From Prochlorococcus sp. AG-355-B23 (GTDB lineage: Bacteria > Cyanobacteriota > Cyanobacteriia > PCC-6307 > Cyanobiaceae), in contig QCDJ01000001.1 of assembly GCA_003280935.1 (NCBI GenBank), forward strand, positions 118,026-182,025: 64,000 nucleotides of DNA. The letters are read 5' to 3'. The translations under genes were made by a program, and so were the position numbers. The notes under the pieces are model-generated. The model did no database searches. It was given only the letters and a program-made list of their open reading frames with translations, and had not been told where the DNA came from. Shown here piece by piece: positions 30,002 through 40,141 of the stretch; within the stretch, counting starts at the first letter, position 1; every line of letters begins with the position of its first letter.

Positions 30002-31639
30002 TTATAAAACAATTGGTTCGACTCCACTAACAACGGGAGCAACTTTGTTTAAATTTAATTGATTATTGTCTTCAACAAATTGATTTAGATTCCACTCATT
30101 TTTGAAAAGAATAACTGGCCTATTCCAACAATCTTTAACAATTTTACAATTGAATATTCTGCCTAGTTTTTCAATAGCTGGCCATCCATCAGAAATCCAT
30201 CTAGCCAATTGATATGGCATTGCTTCAAGATTTGCATCTACACCATATTCACTTTTTAATCTGTGAGTTACAACCTCCAACTGCAATTGACCAACGGCTG
30301 CGAGTATAGGGTCTCTTTTGCTTTCATCAAAGTCATAAAGAATCTGAACAGCACCTTCTTCTCGAAGTTCATTAACACCCTTTCTAAAGTTTTTAAATGC
30401 TGAGGGATTTGGATTTCTTAGCCAGCTGAATATTTCAGGACTAAAGGATGGTATGCCCTCATATTCCAGATGAGCACCTGTATAAAGAGTATCTCCAATA
30501 GAAAACATCCCTGGATTATTTAAACCAATAACATCTCCCGGATAGGCATCATCAACTACTTCTCTATCTTGCCCAAATATTTTTTGGGGTCTTGATAATC
30601 TGATTGTTTTCCCAGTTCTGGAATGTTTAACTGACATATCCTTTTCAAATTTGCCGCTACAAACTCTTATAAAAGCAACCCTATCTCTGTGCTTTGGATC
30701 CATATTTGCCTGCAGCTTAAAAACAAAACCACTAAATTCATCGCTTGCAGGTTCAATATCCCCTATATTACTATTTCTTGAAGTTGGTTTTTGTGCCATT
30801 TTTAGAAAACTATCTAAAAATGGTCTTACACCAAAATTAGTCATAGCAGATCCAAAGAAAACTGGGGTTAAAGAACCATTGAAAACTTTTTCTTTTTCAA
30901 ATTTAGATCCTGCCTCATCAAGAACATCCAACTCTTCAAGTGAGTTTTCAAGTAAATCCCTCTCTACATATTTTGATAGCTCTTTATCTTCAAGGCTTAA
31001 TCTTTTCTCATTCGATTGTTTCCCTCGCACTGCTTTATCAAATAAAATCACCTCTCTCGAAAATCTATCAATAACACCTCTAAATTCCTCTCCACTCCCA
31101 ATTGGCCAGTTTATAGGTAGGGTATTTAAGCCAAGTTCTGATTCAATTTCATCAAGTAAAGAAAATGGCTCTCTTCCTGGTCTATCCATTTTATTTATGA
31201 AAGTAAATATTGGTATTTTTCGCATCTTGCAAACTTCAAACAATTTTCTAGTTTGAGGTTCTAGTCCTTTAGCCGCATCTTCCAACATAACTGCATTATC
31301 AGCAGCAGCTAATGTTCTATAAGTATCTTCGGAGAAATCTTGGTGTCCTGGTGTATCTAATAGATTAATTACTGATCTTTCATATTCAAATTGCAATACA
31401 GTTGATGTAATTGAAATACCTCTTTGTTTTTCAAGTTCCATCCAGTCTGAGGTGGCTTTTCTCTGATTACCCCTAGCTTTTACTGCTCCTGCCTGTTGAA
31501 TGGCACCTCCATACAAAAGAAGCTTCTCGGTAAGTGTCGTTTTCCCAGCATCTGGATGTGAAATAATAGCAAAATTTCTTCTTTTATTTACTGCATCCAG
31601 TATTTCTTTATTGTTTAGAATTTTAGTACCTAAGCTCAT
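30002..31639 (-). CDS. prfC: peptide chain release factor 3
   Basis: [37 protein letters not shown]. Confidence 0.97.
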   Translation of the reverse strand: MSLGTKILNNKEILDAVNKRRNFAIISHPDAGKTTLTEKLLLYGGAIQQAGAVKARGNQRKATSDWMELEKQRGISITSTVLQFEYERSVINLLDTPGHQDFSEDTYRTLAAADNAVMLEDAAKGLEPQTRKLFEVCKMRKIPIFTFINKMDRPGREPFSLLDEIESELGLNTLPINWPIGSGEEFRGVIDRFSREVILFDKAVRGKQSNEKRLSLEDKELSKYVERDLLENSLEELDVLDEAGSKFEKEKVFNGSLTPVFFGSAMTNFGVRPFLDSFLKMAQKPTSRNSNIGDIEPASDEFSGFVFKLQANMDPKHRDRVAFIRVCSGKFEKDMSVKHSRTGKTIRLSRPQKIFGQDREVVDDAYPGDVIGLNNPGMFSIGDTLYTGAHLEYEGIPSFSPEIFSWLRNPNPSAFKNFRKGVNELREEGAVQILYDFDESKRDPILAAVGQLQLEVVTHRLKSEYGVDANLEAMPYQLARWISDGWPAIEKLGRIFNCKIVKDCWNRPVILFKNEWNLNQFVEDNNQLNLNKVAPVVSGVEPIVL

Positions 31640-31670
31640 TTAAATAATATAAGGGCCTTTCTCTTAGTTC

Positions 31671-32366
31671 TTAAACATTACCATAGACTATTAAATAATT
31701 TTCACCTTCTTCAAACACATCTAAAGAGGATAGATCATTCTCTAAAATGAAATTTTTTAACTCTTTAAAAGTATAAGAAGCTCTTAAAGATGCATAATAA
31801 TCATTGGTTAAAATCTCATTATATTGATTTGAACATTGTGCTTTGAGTTTTAAAGCAGACTTTTCATCTAATGGCCTTTTTAAGTCCTTGTGAAAATTTA
31901 CAGTGTAATTACTAGACAAACTTCTTATAGTCTTGAAGAAGTCTTCAAGATTGGTAATATGATGAATCAAACTATTGCTTACAAGTAAACTAATTCTTTT
32001 TTTAAGTAAAAAATTATTTGATTTAATGTCTTTGATGTCCGAACAAATATAGCGTAGATTTTTTAATATTTTTTGATTAGTAGAAATACGTTTATTATAT
32101 TCTGCTCTCAAAATCATTTCTTTAGAACCATCTATTCCTAGGACTTCAGTATTAGGCCATTTTATTGCTAACTTCTCAGAAATATTTCCTGGGCCGCATC
32201 CTAAATCAACTATTAAATCTTTTTCACCTAAAGAAATATTTTTTCTCAAAAGATATTGATTAATTTGATTAATTAGATTAACTTCGCCTTCTGAAAAATC
32301 AGCTTCGTCATAAGAAATGACCTGCTCTTTTTCTTCCATTAATTCAGGTTCGGGGACTCTTTCCAT
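31671..32366 (-). CDS. class I SAM-dependent methyltransferase
   Basis: LIVDLGCGPGNIS. Confidence 0.85.
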   Translation of the reverse strand: MERVPEPELMEEKEQVISYDEADFSEGEVNLINQINQYLLRKNISLGEKDLIVDLGCGPGNISEKLAIKWPNTEVLGIDGSKEMILRAEYNKRISTNQKILKNLRYICSDIKDIKSNNFLLKKRISLLVSNSLIHHITNLEDFFKTIRSLSSNYTVNFHKDLKRPLDEKSALKLKAQCSNQYNEILTNDYYASLRASYTFKELKNFILENDLSSLDVFEEGENYLIVYGNV

Positions 32367-32424
32367 ATCCTTTCTTGAAACAAAGATTTCATATTAAACA
32401 TAATTCTACACAAACCGTTAAATA

Positions 32425-34833
32425 GTGGTAAGAATGGTTGCAGACGCCACAGGTAGAGTTATTCTTCCAGTACGGGTTATTTACATACTTTTTTTTATCG
32501 TGACTGTTGCACCAAATAAAGCTTCTTCAGAGAGCAATTCCAATAATCTTAAAAAAGATGATTTTCCAAAAACTGCGCCAGCTGCTTATCCAGTTTTTTT
32601 CAGATCTTACAGTAGAAAAACTTCATCTGGCAAAAGGGAGAACTGGAGAGAAGTAGGCGAAAGGAATTTATCGGGATTAAAAGAATTAGGAAAACTTTCC
32701 GATGAAGAATTGATCCTAATGAGAGAGATGCAAAGTAACCAAAAAGCACAACCTTCAGGAAGATGGTTATGGATAGGCGGAACCCCTTGGATTAATAAGA
32801 ACCAAAATTTCTCAGGAGCATACAACTGTACCTCAACAAACTTAATTGATTGGGAAGCCTTCGCATTAATGATGGACTTAGCAATGATGGGATGTGGAAC
32901 AGGTGCAATAATTGAGCCTCATTTTATAAATAATCTACCTACGGTACTTAACAAAATAAATATTAAATCCGTCAGTGAAGTTGGAATAACTCCTAAAGAT
33001 CAAAGAGAAGAAAAGTCATCATTAGAAATCAAAGGAAAAGATCTTCATATCAAGGTTGGAGATAGCAGAAGAGGCTGGGTAGATAGCTATAAATATCTTC
33101 TTGAGGCATCAAGTAATGAAAATCTTGAAAGAGAAATAGATGTTTATATAAATTTGGAAGATATTAGACCTGCGGGAGAATCATTAAAAGGTTTTGGAGG
33201 GATGGCAAATCCTATTAAATTGAAAGATCTCTACTCCAGAGTCGCATCACTTCTTGGAAAGGCAATAGGCAGGAAATTAAGTACAGTAGAGTGTTGTTTA
33301 TTAATTGATGAAGCTGCAGTAACAATAGTTGCTGGTAATATAAGAAGAAGTGCTGGAATGAGACAATTTGCATCAGATGATAAGGAAGCGGCATCTGCAA
33401 AAGAAAATCTATGGAGTCAAGATGCAAATGGTAATTGGAGAATAGATCCCGAAAAAGATGCCCTCAGGATGGCTAATCATACTAGGGTTTACCATACTAA
33501 ACCCACATACCAAACAGTTTTGGATGCCGTAACAAAACAATTCCATTCAGGTGAGGGAGCTATTCAATTTGCTCCAGAAGCAATCGCAAGGTCAAATGCA
33601 GATATTCTCAAAGATGATGAATTGAAAAAGGAATTTATTGAAATCTACTCAGAACAAGGTAAGGACGAAGCGAGAGATTGGATAAATAGTAGTTATGGCC
33701 CATTTTCTGAAGAAGAGCTTGATCACAGGATGAGCAGATATGGACTTAACCCCTGTGGGGAGATCTTGGGAAATGATTTTCACTGCAATTTAGCTGAAGT
33801 TCATTTAAATCAGATTGATCCAGGGGATTTTGAAGAGCAAAAAAAAGCTTTTAAAGCAGCAGCTCTTTCTGTAGCATGCTTACTTAATCATGAATTTGAA
33901 GTTGAGCGTTACAGAAAAAGTAGAGAATATGACCCTATCGTTGGTGTAAGTTTCACTGGATTATTTGATTTTTGTGTACATGCCTTTGGGACGCCGTGGT
34001 TGAAATGGTGGGAATCAGGAAGGCCAAATAGCGAAGAAGGAAGGGCTTTCAAGAAGAAGGAAGCTAAATTCCTAGATTCTTGGAGAAAAATAGTAAAAGA
34101 AACTGTCTGGGAATACTGTGATAAACATAATCTAAGAAGACCAAATCGATGTACAACTGTTCAGCCAGCCGGCACTAAAAGTCTTCTAACTGGAGCAGCT
34201 CCAGGGTGGCATCCGCCAAAAGCTCAAAGATTCATTAGGAGAATAACTTTCAGAAAAAATGATCCAATCGCTTTAGCTTGCATGGATTATGGTTACTCAG
34301 TTGTTCCATCTCAATCTGATAAAGATGAAAATGGCTGCTTGCTCGATAATCCATTTGATCCTAGATGTACAGAATGGTTAGTTGAAATCCCCACAGAAGT
34401 TAGTTGGGCAAATATAGAGGGCGCAGACCAAATAGACATCAATAATTTCTCTGCATTAGCTCAATTTGATTTTTACATGCAAGTTCAGAAATTTTACACA
34501 GAGCATAATACCTCAGCAACAGTAGAATTTAGAGAAAATGAAATTGAAGATTTAGCCAAGGCTATTCATAATGCAATAGAAAATAATGAGGGATATATTT
34601 CAGCAGCATTACTAGCTCGATTTAGTGCCAACGCAACTTTCCCGAGATTGCCTTTTGAACCAATAAGTAAAGAGGAATATATAAAATTGCAAAGTAAAGT
34701 AACAGAGAGGAAAGTTAACAACGACTTCTTTGACGCTCTCAATAAATATGATGTTGGAGAACTATCTGAAGCTGGCCCAGCTGGGTGCGATTCAGATAAG
34801 TGCCTGCTTCCACTGGCTAAACCGAAAGATTAA
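32425..34833 (+). CDS. nrdJ: adenosylcobalamin-dependent (class II) ribonucleotide reductase
   Basis: ACB-dependent RNR motifs; PCGEI, C-terminal CDSDKC. Confidence 0.93.
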   Translation: MVRMVADATGRVILPVRVIYILFFIVTVAPNKASSESNSNNLKKDDFPKTAPAAYPVFFRSYSRKTSSGKRENWREVGERNLSGLKELGKLSDEELILMREMQSNQKAQPSGRWLWIGGTPWINKNQNFSGAYNCTSTNLIDWEAFALMMDLAMMGCGTGAIIEPHFINNLPTVLNKINIKSVSEVGITPKDQREEKSSLEIKGKDLHIKVGDSRRGWVDSYKYLLEASSNENLEREIDVYINLEDIRPAGESLKGFGGMANPIKLKDLYSRVASLLGKAIGRKLSTVECCLLIDEAAVTIVAGNIRRSAGMRQFASDDKEAASAKENLWSQDANGNWRIDPEKDALRMANHTRVYHTKPTYQTVLDAVTKQFHSGEGAIQFAPEAIARSNADILKDDELKKEFIEIYSEQGKDEARDWINSSYGPFSEEELDHRMSRYGLNPCGEILGNDFHCNLAEVHLNQIDPGDFEEQKKAFKAAALSVACLLNHEFEVERYRKSREYDPIVGVSFTGLFDFCVHAFGTPWLKWWESGRPNSEEGRAFKKKEAKFLDSWRKIVKETVWEYCDKHNLRRPNRCTTVQPAGTKSLLTGAAPGWHPPKAQRFIRRITFRKNDPIALACMDYGYSVVPSQSDKDENGCLLDNPFDPRCTEWLVEIPTEVSWANIEGADQIDINNFSALAQFDFYMQVQKFYTEHNTSATVEFRENEIEDLAKAIHNAIENNEGYISAALLARFSANATFPRLPFEPISKEEYIKLQSKVTERKVNNDFFDALNKYDVGELSEAGPAGCDSDKCLLPLAKPKD

Positions 34834-34921
34834 GTTTTAAATTATTTGTAAATAAAAAATATAAATTAGTTTTTTAAAATTTAATTTATGGCTACTTCTT
34901 AAATAGAGACATAAATTATTT

Positions 34922-35188
34922 ATGACATTAAGCTTAAATATTGGGAACTTATTTAATGATTCCTCTAGTCATGCGTTAGTGGATGAGCTAAGAAAAAGGA
35001 CATCAAAAGAAGAAATATTAGATTTTGAAGAAAAATTTAACTCCAAAAATGAACAAAATCTACACATATATATATGTAGATTTCTAAAAAATAGATCAAT
35101 ATCGAGGGGACTTGCCTCTAAATGGTTAGTAACAATAATCAAAAACAAAGAATCAAAAATTAATGCTTTGCAAAAATTAAATAATTAA
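34922..35188 (+). CDS. small hypothetical protein
   Basis: ORF track. Confidence 0.5.
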   Translation: MTLSLNIGNLFNDSSSHALVDELRKRTSKEEILDFEEKFNSKNEQNLHIYICRFLKNRSISRGLASKWLVTIIKNKESKINALQKLNN

Positions 35189-35379
35189 GTAAGCGCTGAA
35201 AGTTTCCACAGAGCAATTCCAAAAATTGAAAATCCCATAATAAAAGTAAAGGCTAAAGCATTTACCAATTGAACCTTATCATTCATTCTGTTTGCGAATG
35301 GTAGTAATTGAGCAAATAATGGAGTCTCTTCAACTATTGCAGATTTTTTTACTGTAGATTTTTTGCTTCTAGAAAACAT
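35185..35379 (-). CDS. small single-TM protein
   Basis: ORF track. Confidence 0.5.
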   Translation of the reverse strand: MFSRSKKSTVKKSAIVEETPLFAQLLPFANRMNDKVQLVNALAFTFIMGFSIFGIALWKLSALT

Positions 35380-35587
35380 AAAACAAATTTTATAATCCTA
35401 AGAATTTTACATTTAAAAGTTCATTAAATAAAAAATACTTCTTAAAAACGAACAAAATGTAACCTGTAAGCAATTACATAGGGATAATGTATAAATATTT
35501 TTGAGCAGAACCCTAATCTATCTTTAATATATTAAGTTTATCTATAAAAAAGCTAGACAAATAATTTTCATGGATGTTATTATAAAT

Positions 35588-35686
35588 TTGTAGCAACCGC
35601 TACAAAAACGTTCAACTTGCGTTTGGCAAGCCGCAAATCGACTTAAGCCATGGAACGGGGACTTAAGCGAAACCGGAGCTCGAAAA
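35588..35686 (+). promoter_or_regulatory. candidate Downstream-peptide/glnA-type (glutamine) riboswitch
   Basis: CGTTCA...GGAACG closing stem, internal CTTGC/GCAAG hairpin, directly upstream of short ORF. Confidence 0.55.
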
Positions 35687-35788
35687 ATGACTCTAATTTA
35701 CAGAGGACAAAAGTACGTCCAGAATAAAGAAGCAGCTAAGAAGCAGCATAATGAACTAACTTACAGAGGTAAATCTTATACAAGCTAG
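35687..35788 (+). CDS. 33-aa DUF4278-like peptide MTLIYRGQKYVQNKEAAKKQHNELTYRGKSYTS
   Basis: manual translation; YRGxxY motif repeated. Confidence 0.75.
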   Translation: MTLIYRGQKYVQNKEAAKKQHNELTYRGKSYTS

Positions 35789-35807
35789 TTTGTTGACTAC
35801 TAAATAG

Positions 35808-35838
35808 AAAAAGCCACTTTTAGTGGCTTTTTTTTTGC
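35808..35838 (+). terminator. intrinsic terminator
   Basis: AAAGCCACttttaGTGGCTTTTTTTTT. Confidence 0.8.
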
Positions 35839-35921
35839 CTAAGATAGAGCAAAAAATAACTAAATACTTCTCATAAGCATTAAGATAATATGATTGAGTT
35901 GCATTTATAAATTTAATAATC

Positions 35922-36071
35922 ATGGCAGACCAGAAACCTTTATTTAAAGCGCCTTATGACATAAAAGATGTTAGTGCTCTTTTCGCAATAGTTGCCTTCG
36001 TATTAATAATCGCTGCCATAATTGGTAATAACTTATTTGGTTTATTCCAGGAAAATGTGAATTTTGGATAA
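35922..36071 (+). CDS. 49-aa single-TM protein (MADQKPLFKAPYDIKDVSALFAIVAFVLIIAAIIGNNLFGLFQENVNFG)
   Basis: manual translation. Confidence 0.55.
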   Translation: MADQKPLFKAPYDIKDVSALFAIVAFVLIIAAIIGNNLFGLFQENVNFG

Positions 36072-36099
36072 TGGTATTGATTTAGTAAGCGATTAATTT

Positions 36100-36360
36100 T
36101 TATTCAACAAGCTCAATTACATATATGATATCCTTACAATTATTTTTTTTGTCCCATTCTTTAGCTGCATCAGAAGTCATTTCAGCTTCAAGTGCTTTCA
36201 TATCTAAGACGTTCATGAGTAAATGAGATTTATGCTCGCCAGCTTGTACGAACTCATACTCTGAAACCACTTCTTGACCCATTGCTGTTATAAATCCGGA
36301 AACATCGGTTTTGAATTCTTCAAATGTGCAACTAAAAGTTGAAATGATAAGTGTGTTCAT
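36100..36360 (-). CDS. DUF3764-like small protein
   Basis: pattern recognition. Confidence 0.5.
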   Translation of the reverse strand: MNTLIISTFSCTFEEFKTDVSGFITAMGQEVVSEYEFVQAGEHKSHLLMNVLDMKALEAEMTSDAAKEWDKKNNCKDIIYVIELVE

Positions 36361-36409
36361 AAAAAAGGAGCTAATTGCTCCTTATTGTAAATCAAATTTC
36401 AATCACTAA

Positions 36410-36682
36410 CTATGAGTAGACTTTGGCGACTATTGGCCCAGCTTCTTCATCAGTAAATACCGGTGTGGTTTCCCAATTAAGGAATTCACCCCATTCAGCT
36501 GCATGCTGATATATTGCTTTTGGATTATCTGTTTTTAAGACTATCCATCCTTCTAGAGATCCTGGAGCATGATATCTTCCAATCATCTCAACTCCTGGAT
36601 AATCTCCTCCACCACCAAGAAATTTTTCCGCACCTTTTTGATGATATCCAGTCTTAAATGACCAATGCTGAACGTAAAGCAT
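36410..36682 (-). CDS. DUF3303 family protein
   Basis: MLYVQHWSFKTGYHQKGAEKFL...GRYHAPGSLEGW. Confidence 0.75.
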   Translation of the reverse strand: MLYVQHWSFKTGYHQKGAEKFLGGGGDYPGVEMIGRYHAPGSLEGWIVLKTDNPKAIYQHAAEWGEFLNWETTPVFTDEEAGPIVAKVYS

Positions 36683-36889
36683 TTTGTATTTTATATTGGC
36701 TATCTATTAGTAGCAAGAAAAATAATTCTTGAAAATAAATATATCTTAAATTGCCCTTATTTTATTTTCTTTTTCTCTTTGTTTCAAAAATATTCAAATA
36801 TTGAAGTAGGAAAACAGTAGCTAAATTTTCTAGCCTATGACTAACTTTCTATGCTAGGCTAAGCAAGTTCAAAAAATGAATAACCCTGT

Positions 36890-36933
36890 GGAGGGGTGGT
36901 CGAGTGGTTTAAGGCTCTAGTCTTGAAAGCTAG
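36890..36933 (+). pseudogene. truncated tRNA-Ser(UGA) 5' half
   Basis: 43/44 nt identical to 37056..37099; T-arm and 3' acceptor absent. Confidence 0.85.
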
Positions 36934-37055
36934 ATTTAGTTTTAGTCATACCTGTGATTTGGAAGACAACTTGACGTGCAGTTCCGGATCAGTTCCGAAA
37001 ATTTTAACCATCTTTTGATATAATTAAAAAGCTAAAAATTTAATATTATTTACCT

Positions 37056-37142
37056 GGAGGGGTGGTCGAGTGGTTTAAGGCTCTAGTCTTGAAAACTAGC
37101 GTGTCTGCAAGGGCACCGTGGGTTCGAATCCCACCCCCTCCG
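37056..37142 (+). tRNA. tRNA-Ser(UGA)
   Basis: GGAGGGG/CCCCTCC acceptor, CTAGT-cTTGAAA-ACTAG anticodon arm, GGTTCGAATCC T-arm, variable arm. Confidence 0.97.
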
Positions 37143-37214
37143 TTCACATAAAAGAACCGAATAATATAAACGCCCTTTTGAAATGTAATTGTTAGGATAA
37201 ATTTTATTTAGATT

Positions 37215-37415
37215 ATGAGTAAAGGATTTGCCACAGAAAATTTAATATCCAAAAAATCGAAAAAAAAAGTTATTTCAAATGAACCGCAAGGAAGATTAAT
37301 ATCTTGGTCTCCTTGGCCACCTGCTAATTTTCAAACACGATATCCTGCTTTCCCTTTTGTTCTTACAATATTGATTATAGTAATCGGGCAATGGTACCTT
37401 TCTCTACTCAGGTGA
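37215..37415 (+). CDS. small single-TM protein
   Basis: ORF track. Confidence 0.6.
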   Translation: MSKGFATENLISKKSKKKVISNEPQGRLISWSPWPPANFQTRYPAFPFVLTILIIVIGQWYLSLLR

Positions 37416-37468
37416 CCCGAAACTGTTTTTTTATTTAAATTAGGATGAATTAAGTTTTAGAGTTTATT

Positions 37469-38053
37469 TTGTTTTTTTCATTTTTATTATTTGCCCACTT
37501 TCAAGCGGCAATCATCCCAATATTATTAGGTATTAGATCGATCAATAAATTCAAACATATAAGTAAGAACAAATTTATACCTTTCGGTTTTATTTTTTTA
37601 GGATTGGCATCGATTTCTGAAATGATAGATCATACCCAAACATCTTGGATTTATGTAGATCACTCCTCTTTTTTTAATTGGTTATTTTATTCTTTCCTTT
37701 CTTTAGGTCTAACATGTTTATCAATATCAGTTACAAAAAATAAATTTATTCAAAAAACTAATTTTTGCATATCTTTATGTTCAATAATCTCATATTTTTT
37801 ATTTGATAAAACTATTGCTCTCCTTTTTCAAGCAATAATAAGTATCCTTCTAATTATTAATTGGCAAAGAGTTTTTAAAGATTGGCTTTTTATCCTTTAC
37901 CCAATATTTGGTATTCTTTTTACGACTTTCTTTGGAACAAGGCTCTCAATTAGTGGCGATCAATTTTGGCATGTTTTAATAGGCCCATCTGGAACAATTA
38001 GCGTTATTACCTTTTATTTAGTTTTAAAGAGATCGGACAAAAAATTTACTTAA
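37469..38053 (+). CDS. conserved multi-TM membrane protein
   Basis: multiple hydrophobic helices. Confidence 0.6.
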   Translation: MFFSFLLFAHFQAAIIPILLGIRSINKFKHISKNKFIPFGFIFLGLASISEMIDHTQTSWIYVDHSSFFNWLFYSFLSLGLTCLSISVTKNKFIQKTNFCISLCSIISYFLFDKTIALLFQAIISILLIINWQRVFKDWLFILYPIFGILFTTFFGTRLSISGDQFWHVLIGPSGTISVITFYLVLKRSDKKFT

Positions 38054-38060
38054 AATTCTT

Positions 38061-38390
38061 ATGAAAAAATTTGTATTTGCAAGTTTTATAGTTTGCTTAG
38101 TCACAATAATTTCTCCAGTTGAAATCCTTGCTGATACGGCACTTGATGTTTACATGAATGATTTTTATTCTAAATCGAACGAAGCTAGCCAGATTCTCAA
38201 AGAAATCGAAAATAGTCTAAAAGAGGGCTCAAGAAAAAAAGTATGCTCTAGGCAAAGAGAGGCAGCAAGATTAGGCCTATTAGCTAATAAATCATTAATT
38301 AAAGCCTTTGAAATAGAGGGAGCCAATCCACCCATGCAAGCAATAAAGGCAAGTCAACAAAGATGGGAATCCATTCTGAATGAGTGCTGA
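38061..38390 (+). CDS. secreted/periplasmic hypothetical protein
   Basis: signal peptide. Confidence 0.65.
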   Translation: MKKFVFASFIVCLVTIISPVEILADTALDVYMNDFYSKSNEASQILKEIENSLKEGSRKKVCSRQREAARLGLLANKSLIKAFEIEGANPPMQAIKASQQRWESILNEC

Positions 38391-38417
38391 AGAAAGTCAG
38401 TAAATCTATAAATCTTT

Positions 38418-38852
38418 TTAAATTTGCATTCTTACAGATTTACTAATTAAGGGAATTTCAGGTTCAACTCCATAAATACATTGAGAAATCGAATAAATAA
38501 AAATACATAGTGTAAATATAAAAATTATTGCGCCTAATTCAACTATGGGAAATATTCTCAAGAGATATGAAATTATTATCAAAGCGATATCAATAAGTAA
38601 TGCTTGGCATGCATTATATCTAACGAAATAGGGAACATTTGGATTTCTTACTAATCCAGCAATCAAAATTATAAATAATAAAAAACTACCAAAAGGCAAA
38701 GATTTTTCAATTATTGCTATCGGAAAAGTTAGTAATAATAGTATTTTTAAAAATGAATATTTATAGAACAAATAATATCCAAAAGGTATTGATGCCTTTA
38801 ATGGCAAAGTATACAAAAATACTGATGAGAGTCTTTGGAATATCTGATTCAA
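38418..38852 (-). CDS. Tic20 family protein
   Basis: NPNVPYFVRYNACQALLID. Confidence 0.85.
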   Translation of the reverse strand: MNQIFQRLSSVFLYTLPLKASIPFGYYLFYKYSFLKILLLLTFPIAIIEKSLPFGSFLLFIILIAGLVRNPNVPYFVRYNACQALLIDIALIIISYLLRIFPIVELGAIIFIFTLCIFIYSISQCIYGVEPEIPLISKSVRMQI

Positions 38853-38985
38853 TATATTATTGAAATTTCGTATTCATATTTTAACCTAATTTTTTGAACT
38901 TAATAAAAAGACTTACTTTCGAAAAAATCAACTTTTGCAGATGGTTATTAAATATTAGATAATTGATTCAGGTTCATAATTCAAA

Positions 38986-39375
38986 ATGCGTATCCTACAT
39001 ACAATGTTGAGAGTTGGAGATTTAGATAAATCCATTGATTTCTACGTCAATAGATTAGGAATGAATTTATTGAGAAAAAAGGATTACCCTCATGGAAAAT
39101 TCACTTTGGCATTTGTTGGTTATGGCTCAGAAAAAGAAAACTCAGTAATTGAATTAACTTATAACTGGGACAAAAAGTCTGAAGACTATGAGCTTGGAGA
39201 TAAATATGGTCATATAGCTATTGGAGTAAAAGATATTCATCTAATTTGCCAAGGATTAGAAAAAAATGGTTGTAAAATAACCACCAAACCTAAAACAATG
39301 AAAAACAGTACTACTGTCTTGGCTTTTGTTGAGGATCCTGATGGTTATAAAATTGAACTTATTGAAAGAGATTAA
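38986..39375 (+). CDS. gloA: lactoylglutathione lyase (glyoxalase I)
   Basis: [34 protein letters not shown]. Confidence 0.95.
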   Translation: MRILHTMLRVGDLDKSIDFYVNRLGMNLLRKKDYPHGKFTLAFVGYGSEKENSVIELTYNWDKKSEDYELGDKYGHIAIGVKDIHLICQGLEKNGCKITTKPKTMKNSTTVLAFVEDPDGYKIELIERD

Positions 39376-39562
39376 AAGCTCAGAAGTTTTTTATTAAATA
39401 CACAATTAACTAAAATTTAAAAAGATTGAATTATCAAATATATCGTTTTCAATTAGCGAAAAAATACTTCTAAGATCACATTGGATGGATTCTGCAGTTT
39501 AAATTATTGTAAAAGATTATTTCTATGACGAGGAATTATTTAAAATAAAATTAAAGCTTTAA

Positions 39563-39610
39563 ACAATCTATATTAATTCTATTTAGAATGGATAGACAAT
39601 CTATATAGAT
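39563..39610 (+). promoter_or_regulatory. candidate operator: direct repeats ACAATCTATAT (33 bp apart) plus two palindromes
   Basis: 39563-39573 and 39596-39606; ATTCTA-TT-TAGAAT 39576-39589; ATCTATATAGAT 39599-39610. Confidence 0.4.
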
Positions 39611-39641
39611 TTATATATCATAGAATTATCTTATAAAACTT

Positions 39642-40139
39642 ATGCCTAGTAATTGGTCAAAAATAAGAGATGAATGGCTTGATAGAACCGCGGTTGCGAA
39701 AGATGATGCTAAATGGGCATTAGAAGCTTTAATTAATTCTGAAGAGGAGTTATTTGAAATAGAACAAAAAATGAAGAATAAAGAGGACGCTTTAAGCCAA
39801 GTAAAATTTTTGAAGAAAAAGGTTAAAGAAACTATCTCCTCTAAAGAAATTAGTCTCGATGATATTGCATTAAATACTTCAAATTCAAACAAAGTACAGA
39901 TCTCAGTACCCTCAAATCTTACTTATCTTTTGAAAGTTTGGGCGGCGGCAGAAGGAAGAGATCTATCAAGTGTTGCTTTTCAATGTTTAGAAACTGGTAT
40001 AAGGGAAATGAAAAGCAAAGGTTCAATACCTTCAATAGCAGTAAATAGATATGACTCGGCCTGTCAAAAGAGGATTGCACTAGCAGAAGTAAACAATCTA
40101 TTGGAGAAATACGAATTAGCTCAGGATGAAATCAAATAA
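39642..40139 (+). CDS. hypothetical protein with C-terminal ribbon-helix-helix-like region
   Basis: QISVPSNLTYLLKVWAAAEGRDLSSVAFQCLETGI. Confidence 0.6.
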   Translation: MPSNWSKIRDEWLDRTAVAKDDAKWALEALINSEEELFEIEQKMKNKEDALSQVKFLKKKVKETISSKEISLDDIALNTSNSNKVQISVPSNLTYLLKVWAAAEGRDLSSVAFQCLETGIREMKSKGSIPSIAVNRYDSACQKRIALAEVNNLLEKYELAQDEIK

Positions 40140-40141
40140 TT

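Noticed and set aside
30651-31256. 201-aa plus ORF
   Set aside because: Antisense to prfC, Ser/Leu-rich shadow ORF.
35465-35485. TGTAAgcaaTTACA as an NtcA site before the riboswitch
   Set aside because: Spacing is GTA-N6-TAC, not the NtcA GTA-N8-TAC consensus.
36934-37055. Remaining 3' half of the duplicated tRNA-Ser, or tmRNA piece
   Set aside because: No T-arm or acceptor complement could be paired; only a GTTCCG direct repeat.
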